Below, in pieces: positions 44,392 through 53,241 of a stretch of DNA of 64,000 bases. The notes beneath the pieces were generated by a model. It was given only the letters and a program-made list of their open reading frames with translations. It made no database searches and was not told the DNA's origin. This DNA comes from an uncultured Arachnia sp. (GTDB taxonomy: Bacteria; Actinomycetota; Actinomycetes; Propionibacteriales; Propionibacteriaceae), in contig CANLSH010000016.1 in NCBI GenBank assembly GCA_947493705.1, positions 20,401-84,400 of the forward strand. Reading direction: 5' to 3'. Each line of letters starts with the position of its first letter. The stretch's first letter is position 1. Position numbers and translations under genes: made by a program.

Positions 44392-44729
44392 CGGCGCCGA
44401 CCTCTGATCAGGTCGAGGATGCTGTCCTCGAGTTCCATGAGTTCCTTCATCACCCGTGTGCGGTCGTTGTCGTAGAGGCTGTGCACGAAGATGGTCGCAT
44501 GGTCGTCGTTTCGGCCGGCTGCGACCCCCAGCACGATGGTGCCCGGCGTGATGGCGATCGACGCGGAGAACAGCGAAATTTCGACGTCAGAGCGGCACCG
44601 CAGCGACATTTCGAGGATGGCCGGGGCCGATGGTGCGCCAAACCAGGCCGAGCGCACCACGTCCCAGGATCCGTGCGTGATCCCACTCGACATCAGTGCC
44701 AGATATGCCCACAACTCGCGTAGCCTCAT
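44388..44729 (-). CDS. mrpE: Mrp/Mnh antiporter subunit E
   Basis: A 113-residue protein. The C-terminal cytoplasmic half with ITPGTIVLGVA and ATIFVHSLYD is typical of MrpE; the N-terminal hydrophobic part is short compared with the usual 160 residues, so one or two helices are missing. It overlaps mrpD and mrpF by four bases each, so the gene is intact in its context. Confidence 0.82.
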   Translation of the reverse strand: MRLRELWAYLALMSSGITHGSWDVVRSAWFGAPSAPAILEMSLRCRSDVEISLFSASIAITPGTIVLGVAAGRNDDHATIFVHSLYDNDRTRVMKELMELEDSILDLIRGRRR

Positions 44730-46243
44730 CCGCCCAACACCGCCGCGACGTAGGGGTCCAGGTCCACCAGCGCTGATGCCGCGCGTTCGAAGAGGGGCCA
44801 GATCCAGCCCAGCGTCACGAACAGCAGCACGGAGCCGCCGATCATGACCAATGATGGCGCCATGAGCCGGCCGGAAATGCGCAGGTCGTCGGTGATACGA
44901 ATCGGGTGGCCGCGGTGGGTGATGGGATCATCAGGCAGGTATTCCCGGATGGGTGGGCCCCAGAACACCTCGCGCCAGAAATACTGCAGAGCGAGCAGGG
45001 AGGCGATGGATGCAAGGGCCACGGCTCCCAGCAGCAGCCATGTACGCCACTCCGGCCCCGTAGCTGCGCTGCTGAGCAGCATGACCTTGCCCCACAACCC
45101 TGACGTGGGTGGCAGACCCACCAGTGACAACAAACCGAGGGCCATCGCTACGGTGACGATCCGTTCTCGTCCCATCAGCCCACTGAGCCGGTCGAACCGG
45201 CCGCTGCCGTAGGTCTCCTCGATGGCTCCGGCGGCCATGATCAGCCCACCCATCGTGATCATGTGATGCACCATGTAGAACAGACCCGCTGCGATGGAGA
45301 ACTGGGTGAACACGACCAACCCGATCAGGATCTGTCCCACCCCCGTGACCATCTGGAAGGCCAGAGCACCGCGCATCGTTTTCTCGGCGAACGTGCCGAG
45401 GGCTCCAAGAATCACGGTGAGCACCACGATCGCCAGTAGCGCTGAGTCGTAGGGCGCGGCTCCGTCGAAGACGGTGGCATAGACGCGGTACACGGCGTAG
45501 AGGCCCATCTTTGTGTGGAGTGCCGAAAAGAGCCCCATGATCCCGGCCGAGGTGCCCGGGTACCCACGCACCAGCCATCCATGGGCCGGTACCACACCGC
45601 CCTTGACCAGCAGGGCCAGGAGTACAACCCCGATGGCCAGGGCGGCTTGTGGGTTCTCCGCCCCCACACCTCGCAACATCGCCAGGTTGACGGTGCCCGT
45701 GACGCCGTAGACGAACCCGACGCCGATGACCAGGATGGTGGAGGCGACGATGTTGACGATGATGAACATCCGGCCGATGCCGAGGCGACGCCAGGTGCCA
45801 GTCACCGCGATGAGGGCATAGCTGGGCATCAACATGACCTCGACGAAGACGAAGAGGTTGAACAAGTCTCCCGTGGAAAGAATGCCGTTCACGCCTGCGC
45901 CCAGCATCACGATCAGAGGCACCATGAACCGGTACCGGTCCTCGCGCGTGGCCACCAGGAAAGCGGACGCCACAAGGGTGATGGCAGAAGTGACGACAAG
46001 GAGCAGTGCGGACAGCGAGTCGGAGACGAAGACGATGGCGATGCCGGGGAGGAAGGACCCCACCGCATGGGAGATCGCCGGTTCCTGGGTGTGGGTCATG
46101 AGAAGCCACACGCCAGCGGCCAGGCTGAGAGCCGGGGACAGGAACAGGACGCTTCGCTGCACCGCCACTGCACGCCAGAGAAGGGTGAGGGCAGCCAGCA
46201 GTAGCGGCACGGCAACCAGGAGGGGCAGAAGGGCGGGGTTCAT
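44726..46243 (-). CDS. mrpD: Mrp/Mnh antiporter subunit D (NuoL/M/N-like)
   Basis: A 505-residue membrane protein with about 14 helices, homologous to complex I subunits NuoL/M/N. Key segments are the FNLFVFVEVMLMPSYALI helix with its Glu and VKGGVVPAHGWLVRGYP with the proton-path Lys. ATG 46243 overlaps the mrpC stop. The longer frame to 46603 lies over mrpC and is not coding. Confidence 0.93.
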   Translation of the reverse strand: MNPALLPLLVAVPLLLAALTLLWRAVAVQRSVLFLSPALSLAAGVWLLMTHTQEPAISHAVGSFLPGIAIVFVSDSLSALLLVVTSAITLVASAFLVATREDRYRFMVPLIVMLGAGVNGILSTGDLFNLFVFVEVMLMPSYALIAVTGTWRRLGIGRMFIIVNIVASTILVIGVGFVYGVTGTVNLAMLRGVGAENPQAALAIGVVLLALLVKGGVVPAHGWLVRGYPGTSAGIMGLFSALHTKMGLYAVYRVYATVFDGAAPYDSALLAIVVLTVILGALGTFAEKTMRGALAFQMVTGVGQILIGLVVFTQFSIAAGLFYMVHHMITMGGLIMAAGAIEETYGSGRFDRLSGLMGRERIVTVAMALGLLSLVGLPPTSGLWGKVMLLSSAATGPEWRTWLLLGAVALASIASLLALQYFWREVFWGPPIREYLPDDPITHRGHPIRITDDLRISGRLMAPSLVMIGGSVLLFVTLGWIWPLFERAASALVDLDPYVAAVLGG

Positions 46244-46572
46244 GCTTCGTGGCTCTCTCCGGTGTCCGGGTGCCGGAACATGTCGTCGTTGTGACCGATG
46301 CTGGCCAGGGCAAGCATGAGGATCGTGGCCGCGAGCGTGATCACGATGGCGGTCAGGACGAAGGCCTGGGGGAGGGGGTCGGCGGCGGCGGCGGTGGAGG
46401 TGACGTTTGTGAGGGGCTCCTCCCGCCATCCCGGGACCCCTGAGGTCAGCAGGACGAAGTTGGCGGCATGACTGATCAGTCCGATGCCGAAGATCGCCCG
46501 CACCATGCTGCGCTGCAGCAGGAGATACACGCCCCCCGTCGTGAGCACGAAGATCGTTCCGATCAGGATCAT
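46240..46572 (-). CDS. mrpC: Mrp/Mnh antiporter subunit C (NuoK-like)
   Basis: A 110-residue three-helix protein related to NuoK, with SMVRAIFGIGLISHAANFVLL and PLPQAFVLTAIVI as the recognisable helices. It overlaps mrpA and mrpD by four bases each. Confidence 0.92.
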   Translation of the reverse strand: MILIGTIFVLTTGGVYLLLQRSMVRAIFGIGLISHAANFVLLTSGVPGWREEPLTNVTSTAAAADPLPQAFVLTAIVITLAATILMLALASIGHNDDMFRHPDTGESHEA

Positions 46573-49526
46573 AACCGTCCCTCCTCGCGCGGCGCCTTGT
46601 CATCGTTCAAGAACGTGGAGCCCACAGCGACCCGACCTGGACGTTCGCCCCGGACCGTGTTCAGTGGCCCCGGGAGTTCACCCTCTGCCGACTCGTCAAC
46701 CCGCTCACGAGTTCCTTCACCACGGTTGCTCTCCTGCGTGGAACCCAACAGGTTGAAGGAGATGATGATCAGTCCCAGCACGGCGGAATAGACACCCGCG
46801 TCGAAGAGCAACGAGGAGGTCAGCTTCACGCCGCCGATGGACACCTGGGATGGCTGCAGGAAGGAGCCCTCGAACACCAGATTCGCCAGGCCCGTGATGA
46901 TGGCGGCGAGGATGCCCCCGCTGATCAGCCACAGTGGAAGGCGTGGTGGACCGACGGCGCGATCGTAGGACGTGGACAGGTAGATCAACCCGACGATAGT
47001 TGCAGCCACGAGTGCAGCGTTGAACCCTCCGCCCGGGGAGTTGTGTCCTCGCCAGAACAGGACTATCGAAATGAGAATGAGGACCGGGTTCAGGGCGCGG
47101 ACCATCAGGTGCAGCGGAACGGTGTTGGTCCACGCAACGGTGATCGCCCGATGAGCGGTGCTGGTGGGGTCCCGGTTGAGATCGACGCCATCAAGGCCCA
47201 GACCCGCCCTGTCGCTGGGAGTGGGATCCAGGTACGTGTCTCGCACGGTGGAGAATATGGCCACTATCGCCACCCCGGCCATCCCCAGCACCGTCAGCTC
47301 CCCCATCGTGTCCAGTGCCCGGAACTCGACGAGGATGACGTTGACCACGTTGTAGCCGCCTGAGAGCTCCTTGGTGTAGTCGAGGAAGTATTCAGCCAGG
47401 GCAGACTTGTTGCGGCGGGCGTTCAACGCCCACGTCAGGCTGGCAACGGAAGCCCCCACGAAGACCGCCAGCCCCAGGGCCAGCACGTCGTTGCGTCGCG
47501 TGCGTGTTGGGAAACGAATGGGCAACCTCTGCAGCACCAACATGATGACAATGAGCGACAACGATTCCACCAGGAGTTGTGTCAGAGCAACGTCGGGGGC
47601 GCCCAGAGCAAGGATCTGCACCGTCGCGAGGATGCCAATCGAGGTCAGGGCGATGACGGCGGCCAACCGGTTGGTGGCGATGCAGAGCCCGAACACCGCC
47701 GTGGCAAGGAGAACGAGTAGGACGAAGTCGATGGGGCGCGACAGGTTGTCCCGCTGAGGGGGAAGACCGGACATGGAGACGGCCACGGTGCCGAAGATTC
47801 CCAGCGCCCCGAGCCCACCCAGGATGGGTAGCACGTGGCGGGGAGCGTCGTCTGCTCCAGTGAGGTGGGCGAACCACCGACCCGCCGTCCGTAGACGGTT
47901 GGACAGTTGCGCAATGACCGTGGCCCCGTCGAAGGGAAAGTCCCTGGCGGTGACGAGGGCGAAGAACTTTTCACGGCGAAGGGCGATCACGACACCCAGG
48001 GCCGTGATCGCGATGGTGGCCAGCAGTTCGGGGGTCACCCCGTGCCACAGATAGAAACTCGGCTCCGCGTCTGTGCTGCCAGTCGAGGCTGACACCGCGC
48101 TGGCGACGGGGACATCGAAGAACCCGACGACCGGCACCAGCACCAAGGTGGCGAGGATGGGGAGTGCCGCGAAGCCCAGCAGCCACGGGTCAGTGCGTTC
48201 AACCTTCCTGTCCTTGTCCGGCCCGTCCACGAAAGCACCAAACACGATGCGTACGGAGTAGGCGATCGTCAGGACGGCGCTGGCCGCTGTGAGGATGAAG
48301 ACCACCCAGGACCACATTGCTGACCCGGGTATCTCCAGGGTGGCCGCGAGGAGCGCTTCCTTGGAGATGAAACCCAGCAGGGGCGGCAGGCCGGCCATGG
48401 ATGCCGTACCCACAACGGTGACGACGAAGGTGATGGGCATTCTGGCGAAGAGTCGTGCGGGCAGGCGTCTGAGGTCGCGGGTGTGGGTGGCGTGATCGAT
48501 GACGCCGACCATCATGAACAGGCCTGACTTGAACAATGCGTGGGTGACGGTGTGGATCACGGCGGCGGCGAGCGCCATGGGCGTGCCCACACCGATGGCG
48601 ATCACTATCAATCCGAGCTGACTGACGGTGGAATACGCCATGAGTCGTTTGAGATCGGTGGCCTGCATCGCGAACCAGCCACCCACGAACGTCGTGGTCA
48701 GTCCCGCGGACAGGAGAAGGATCTGCCAGATGAGGACGTCGTGGAACAGCGGGCTGAAACGCATGAGCACGAAGATGCCTGCCTTGACCACGGCTGCGGC
48801 ATGCAAGTAGGCGCTGACCGGTGTGATCGCCGCCATGGCGTCCGGCAGCCACACGTGGAAGGGGAACTGGGCGGCCTTGGTCATGCCTGCCAGCGCCACC
48901 AGCACCGCGACGATCGCGGTGAACAGCGGATCAGCCCCCCACACGTCGTGCGCGAAAACCTCCGTCACCGAGGTTGTGCCGGTGCGTGTCCACATCAGGG
49001 CGACGGCGAGCAGCAGGAAGACACCACCCACGAAAGTGATGAACAGCGTCCGCATTGACGCGGCCTGCCCCGCATGTCCTGACCTCGCGATGAGGAAGAA
49101 CGAGGCAAGGGATGTGAGTTCCCAGCAGATGAACACCAACAGCAGGTCGGCCGCGAACACCAGTCCGGTCATGGCGAGCGTGAAGGTCACCATGAGTAGA
49201 AAAAAGCTCAACTGTCGTCCGGGGGCCAGATATCGAGCTGAGTACGCCAGCACAACGGCCCCGATCAGGAGGGCCAGCATGACAAAGATGATTCCAAGGC
49301 CGTCAGCGGCGAGAGCGAATCTGACGTCGAGTCCGGGAATCCACTCAACGGAGAACGTGGGGCGACGCCCGTTCCACACGTCCACCGCAACCGGTGCCAA
49401 CATCGCGGCAGTGACGACGTAGACAGCGGCCAACGCCCAACCCGTGTTGCGGCCGAGGATGCGCGTCAACAGGGGCGTCAGCACGAGGGTGACGCCCAGG
49501 ACAGCCAGCGAGAGGGGAAGGATCAT
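46569..49526 (-). CDS. mrpA: Mrp/Mnh antiporter subunits A and B fused
   Basis: A 985-residue protein. Residues 1 to about 780 are MrpA, with NuoL-like helices (FICWELTSLASFFLIA, PFHVWLPDAMAAITPVSAYLHAA in the conserved core) and the DUF4040-like C-terminal part. From about 800 an MrpB domain follows (ALNPVLILISIVLFWRGHNSPGGGFNAALVA split over two helices). Such A-B fusions are usual in actinobacteria. First gene of the seven-function operon, divergent from the second Kef-type gene over 116 bases. ATG 49526 has a GGGGAAGG box. Confidence 0.93.
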   Translation of the reverse strand: MILPLSLAVLGVTLVLTPLLTRILGRNTGWALAAVYVVTAAMLAPVAVDVWNGRRPTFSVEWIPGLDVRFALAADGLGIIFVMLALLIGAVVLAYSARYLAPGRQLSFFLLMVTFTLAMTGLVFAADLLLVFICWELTSLASFFLIARSGHAGQAASMRTLFITFVGGVFLLLAVALMWTRTGTTSVTEVFAHDVWGADPLFTAIVAVLVALAGMTKAAQFPFHVWLPDAMAAITPVSAYLHAAAVVKAGIFVLMRFSPLFHDVLIWQILLLSAGLTTTFVGGWFAMQATDLKRLMAYSTVSQLGLIVIAIGVGTPMALAAAVIHTVTHALFKSGLFMMVGVIDHATHTRDLRRLPARLFARMPITFVVTVVGTASMAGLPPLLGFISKEALLAATLEIPGSAMWSWVVFILTAASAVLTIAYSVRIVFGAFVDGPDKDRKVERTDPWLLGFAALPILATLVLVPVVGFFDVPVASAVSASTGSTDAEPSFYLWHGVTPELLATIAITALGVVIALRREKFFALVTARDFPFDGATVIAQLSNRLRTAGRWFAHLTGADDAPRHVLPILGGLGALGIFGTVAVSMSGLPPQRDNLSRPIDFVLLVLLATAVFGLCIATNRLAAVIALTSIGILATVQILALGAPDVALTQLLVESLSLIVIMLVLQRLPIRFPTRTRRNDVLALGLAVFVGASVASLTWALNARRNKSALAEYFLDYTKELSGGYNVVNVILVEFRALDTMGELTVLGMAGVAIVAIFSTVRDTYLDPTPSDRAGLGLDGVDLNRDPTSTAHRAITVAWTNTVPLHLMVRALNPVLILISIVLFWRGHNSPGGGFNAALVAATIVGLIYLSTSYDRAVGPPRLPLWLISGGILAAIITGLANLVFEGSFLQPSQVSIGGVKLTSSLLFDAGVYSAVLGLIIISFNLLGSTQESNRGEGTRERVDESAEGELPGPLNTVRGERPGRVAVGSTFLNDDKAPREEGRL

Positions 49527-49642
49527 GACGCCTTGACAATACCGGGTCTCGTGACGTGGATCATTCTCATGCTGATTGAGCGCCCAGCGCCGGAGTTGGC
49601 GTGACACCATGCACTTATTGGGCTGCCCGGAGAGGGGATGAC

Positions 49643-51223
49643 ATGACGACCGTACTGATCTACCTCTTGGTGGTCTTTGCTGCAGGATTGTTGTCCCTTG
49701 CCATTCGGCTACCGCCCCTGGTGGGATTCCTGGCTGCGGGATTCATCCTCAATGGCCTGGGCGTGCCCGAAATCACCGGACTGGACATCATCTCCGACCT
49801 CGGTGTGACACTGATGCTGTTCGCCATCGGGTTGAAGCTGAATGTGAAATCGCTGCTGGGCAAGGAGGTTTGGCTCACTGCCACAGCCCACATGGTGGGC
49901 TCGGTTGCCGTAGGTTCCGCGTTCCTTGGACTTTTGGCATGGCTCGGTGTCCTGACCGTGAGCAGCCTCCCCATCATCGCCGTACTCGCCTTCGCCCTGT
50001 CGTTCTCCAGCACGGTGTTCGTCATCAAGATCCTGCAGGACCGTGGCGATGAACTGACGCTGTACGGCCGCATCGCCATCGGGGTCCTGATCGTGCAGGA
50101 CATTGCAGCGGTGGTCTTCATCTCCATCTCGCGCGGCACACCTCCCAGTCCATGGGCATTTGGTCTCATAATCCTCGTGCCCCTGCTGTGGTGGATTTTC
50201 AAACGATTCGATCGGTTCGGCCGCGCCGAAATGCAGGCGCTGTTCGGGATACTGATGGCGTTCGTTCCGGGATATGCACTCTTTGAGTATCTGGGCCTGC
50301 ACGGGAGTCTCGGGGCGCTGGTCATGGGGATGGTGCTTGCCTCCTACCCGGGTGCCAACCAGTTGTCCCGGAGCCTGTTCACGATGAAGGAACTGCTACT
50401 GATCGGCTTCTTCGTCAGCATCGGTTACACGGGGCTGCCGGATCCGCAGAACGTTCTCGTCGGACTGCTCCTGCTCCTTGTCCTGCCCCTGCAGGGCATC
50501 GGCTACTGGGCGTTGCTGTGGGCACAGGGGATGCGGCATCGCACTGGCCTGCTGACCGGTCTGCTGCTGGCCAACTACTCGGAGTTCGGACTGATCGTCG
50601 CTGCCATGGGAGTCGAGGCAGGATGGCTGCCCGCTCATTGGTTGGTCACGATTGCTATCGCAGTGGCGGCGAGTTTCGTCGTCTCAGCTGTGGCCAATCC
50701 ACGCAACACGTCTTCGCTCTCCCGCTTCGCCAACCGACTTCGTTCGCGGCCACCGGAGAAGCTGCACCGCCATGATCGCCCCATTCCCATCGCCGATGCC
50801 GAGGCCCTGATTCTGGGCATGGGGCGGGTGGGAACAGCCGCATACATCCAGCTCTCCGGCGAGTACAGCATGAACGCGCTGGGTGTGGAGCACAATCCTC
50901 AACGGGTGGTTGCTCTGCGCCGGGATCAGTTCAACGTGGTGGAGGGAGACGCAACTGACACCGATTTCTGGGACCGGGTGGCCCAGAATCACAGAATTGA
51001 GATCATCGTCCTCACGATGCCATCACAGCACGCCAATACAGATGCCCTCAGAGCCATTCGTGAGAGGGAGTTCGGCGGGACCGTGGCCGCCGTCGCCCTG
51101 TATCAGAGCGATGTCGAGGAGCTTCATGAGTGGGACATCGACGTGGTGGTGCACATGTACGGCGGCGCGGGCCGCGATCTGGCGGACCAGAGCGTGGAGG
51201 CCAGGCGCAATCAGAGCCGTTGA
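49643..51223 (+). CDS. Kef-type monovalent cation:proton antiporter with TrkA-N domain (copy 2)
   Basis: A 526-residue paralog of the gene at 38817, with the same length and most residues shared (for example SFSSTVFVIKILQDRGDE and ALFGILMAFVPGYALFEY). The RCK domain begins at LILGMGRVGTAAYIQL. ATG 49643 follows GGGGATG and GAGAGG. It is divergent from mrpA and followed by a PadR operator region. Differences concentrate in the first periplasmic loops and the last 120 residues, which suggests altered nucleotide or ion response. Confidence 0.88.
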   Translation: MTTVLIYLLVVFAAGLLSLAIRLPPLVGFLAAGFILNGLGVPEITGLDIISDLGVTLMLFAIGLKLNVKSLLGKEVWLTATAHMVGSVAVGSAFLGLLAWLGVLTVSSLPIIAVLAFALSFSSTVFVIKILQDRGDELTLYGRIAIGVLIVQDIAAVVFISISRGTPPSPWAFGLIILVPLLWWIFKRFDRFGRAEMQALFGILMAFVPGYALFEYLGLHGSLGALVMGMVLASYPGANQLSRSLFTMKELLLIGFFVSIGYTGLPDPQNVLVGLLLLLVLPLQGIGYWALLWAQGMRHRTGLLTGLLLANYSEFGLIVAAMGVEAGWLPAHWLVTIAIAVAASFVVSAVANPRNTSSLSRFANRLRSRPPEKLHRHDRPIPIADAEALILGMGRVGTAAYIQLSGEYSMNALGVEHNPQRVVALRRDQFNVVEGDATDTDFWDRVAQNHRIEIIVLTMPSQHANTDALRAIREREFGGTVAAVALYQSDVEELHEWDIDVVVHMYGGAGRDLADQSVEARRNQSR

Positions 51224-51260
51224 TCGAGTCGACGACCTCGGCAACCTGACTTTGCTCCTA

Positions 51261-51307
51261 TATACAGTTGCTCGATATATCGACAGACTGTACAGTCTCA
51301 CTGTATA
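51261..51307. promoter_or_regulatory. Nested palindromes in the padR promoter
   Basis: A perfect 14-bp palindrome AGACTGTACAGTCT (51285-51298) is flanked by outer arms TATACAGT (51261-51268) and ACTGTATA (51300-51307). The core ACTGTA/TACAGT thus occurs four times. A second palindrome CGATATATCG is at 51273-51282. They end 12 bases before the padR start, a typical position for a PadR self-repression site. Confidence 0.75.
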
Positions 51308-51318
51308 GAGGAGGTTCG

Positions 51319-51639
51319 ATGAATGGAAGCCCACGATTGCCGTTGACACAGACCGTCTATTACATCCTCCTAGCTCTGCTGCAGCCAGCGCATGGATACC
51401 TCATCATGTCCCGCGTCGAGGACATGAGCGAAGGACAGGTACGGCTGGCGCCCGGCACACTTTACGGCGCACTGGAGACGTTGGTGAAGCAACGAATGAT
51501 CGTCAGGATTCCGAGCGATGACCCACGCCGCAAGGTCTACCACGTCACAGAGTTGGGTCATCAGACACTCACACAGGACGCGCAACGGATGCAGCACATG
51601 ATTGACGTTTTCGAGCTGACACCAGGAGGCGCACAATGA
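51319..51639 (+). CDS. PadR-family transcriptional regulator
   Basis: A 106-residue regulator with the PadR winged helix: YYILLALLQPAHGYLIM, then LAPGTLYGALETLVKQRMI (recognition region) and RRKVYHVTELG (wing). ATG 51319 follows GAGGAGG. It overlaps the DUF2812 gene (ATGA), the usual PadR-DUF2812 pair in which the membrane protein is the regulated partner. Nested palindromes lie upstream. Confidence 0.88.
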   Translation: MNGSPRLPLTQTVYYILLALLQPAHGYLIMSRVEDMSEGQVRLAPGTLYGALETLVKQRMIVRIPSDDPRRKVYHVTELGHQTLTQDAQRMQHMIDVFELTPGGAQ

Positions 51640-52282
51640 CCATCAAGAAGCTAAAAGTCTTCGTGGACTTCGACAAGGAGGAGGCATGGCTGAACCAGAT
51701 GGCAGCGCAGGGACATCTCTTGTCCAAAGTCGATTTCCGCTATACGTTCACCCCGATCCAGCCAGGAAGCACCACCGTCAGGCTCGACTACCGACCTTCC
51801 ATGAGTCGTAGTGACTTCAACGACTACCTGAAGCTCTTCGAAGACGCAGGATGGCAACACTTGGACGGTTCCAAAGGAGGAGGACCCCAGTACTTCGCCT
51901 CCTATTCCGCCGACGAGAACGCCGACATCTTTTCGGACGCAGCGTCCAAGGCGCAGCGCTACCGTCGCTCGATCACCAATCGGTCGGCCATCCTCATCCG
52001 TTCTTGGTAATCATCTACTTTGTGTGGATCCAAGGAATTGGTGGCTCGGGCACGATCGCTTCTCCCAAGGACTTGTACCTGACCCCGGGGCTGTGGGACT
52101 TGCAGGGAGCTGAGTTCGCCAGAGCATTCCTTTTCGAGACGATCTTCGTCATCGGTCGCGTCAGTATCCCACTTATCCTCGTCGGCGCCTGCGTCGTTCT
52201 TGCTGCGCAGATAGTGACGCAGTACGTCCTCTACCGTCGAGCCACCGCCTTGGCGCAAGACCGGCAACATCTCCAAAACTAA
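51636..52282 (+). pseudogene. DUF2812 membrane protein, disrupted by a frameshift
   Basis: The first 120 codons (51636-52000) encode a DUF2812 domain (KVFVDFDKEEAWLNQMAAQGH). The frame then stops at TAA 52008-52010, while the frame starting at about 52001 continues as FLVIIYFVWIQG and two further hydrophobic segments to 52282, exactly where the family has membrane helices. One missing base near 51999-52001 explains both pieces. It may be a recent mutation, a sequencing error or a phase switch. Without the helices the protein would be soluble. Confidence 0.8.
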
Positions 52283-52737
52283 TTCAATCCGACGAACACC
52301 GAGAGATCTGGTGCCGGGATCTCCGACAGCCTGTTCAATGAAGGACAGAGATCCAAAGGTTCACACTCACACCAAGTTGAGCTCATAGGGGACGACGCAT
52401 CGCGGCATGACCGTTGCGGTACGCAGTCCAACCAAACAGCAGCTCTCAGATCGGCGCCGCGAGCATCGCCATCCAGTGACGAAACGCCGCAAGTGCAACT
52501 GACCGGGGCGAAAGTGCCTCGTATCCGATGGGTTTCAAGACACTTCAGTTATGAGACAGGTGTACACCGCAGCAAGGAGTGGCCTGCTGTCAGTCACCGA
52601 AGTCGGCCGCACCGGTGTCCATCGAAGCCAGCTTGCGAGTTCAGTTCAGTCGCTGACCGATCGTCTTGCCCACCGGGTGCCCGCCTGACGCCATAGCACG
52701 GGGGCGGGAAGCTATGTATCCCGTCAGTAACCCAGCA
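52283..52737. other. Intergenic stretch without a confident gene
   Basis: About 455 bases between the DUF2812 gene and the truncated methyltransferase. Short frames exist (one of about 45 codons from an ATG near 52550) but none shows family similarity or a ribosome site. It is likely non-coding or decayed sequence beside the mobile region. Confidence 0.45.
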
Positions 52738-53153
52738 TCAGCTGCGCACACACAGCATCAGGCCACTGCTCCAAGGTAAGAACTCCGTCTCCCAGCCCTG
52801 GATGTCTGTGAGTTGCTGGATCAGCCGGTCGACGTTGGCTTGATGCCCTTCCGGCCAGCCGGGCTGGGGGAAGAGGTCATCGATCACGTACCAACCGCCA
52901 GGCTTGACCAGTTCCATGGCGAGATCGCGGTCATGGTACTTCCCGGGCCACGTGTCTGCGAAGACCACGTCGAACCGATCGGGCCGCTCGACTGCCTCTC
53001 GTAGCCATTCCGACCCGTCGCCCAACACCCACTGGACTCTGCTGTCTCCCATGAATACATCACGCGCGACGGCTTGAAGAGCGTCGTCGAGTTCCACAGA
53101 CACAAGCTTGGCATCCGCGTTCATCCCATCCAGCATCCACGCGGCGCCGTATC
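52738..53153 (-). pseudogene. C-terminal fragment of a SAM-dependent O-methyltransferase, cut by the Tn3-family element
   Basis: About 138 codons of a class I methyltransferase remain: GAAWMLDGM just after where motif I (the SAM glycine loop) should be, VSVELDD (motif II), DRFDVVFADTWPGKYHDR (catalytic region) and GGWYVIDDLFPQPGWP. The terminal inverted repeat of the Tn3-family element begins at 53154, so the N-terminal half is lost. It is not found on the other side of the element. Confidence 0.8.
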
Positions 53154-53191
53154 GGGGTGTTGGTAACGGTGCTGTCACCAGCCGCAATGGG
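53154..53191 (+). repeat. Left terminal inverted repeat of the Tn3-family element
   Basis: 38 bases starting GGGGTGTTGGTAACGGTGCT. It pairs with 56381-56418 in inverted orientation. Confidence 0.9.
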
Positions 53192-53241
53192 AACCATCGG
53201 CGACGTCCGTGCGGTCTGGATTCTTGCGATGATTGGCTGTC

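Noticed and set aside
51990..52010. Programmed frameshift in the DUF2812 gene
   Set aside because: No slippery heptamer or stimulatory structure is visible at the junction; a simple one-base deletion is the easier explanation.
52493..52696. Small plus-strand frame near the truncated methyltransferase
   Set aside because: No ribosome site, no domain, and residue composition not protein-like.
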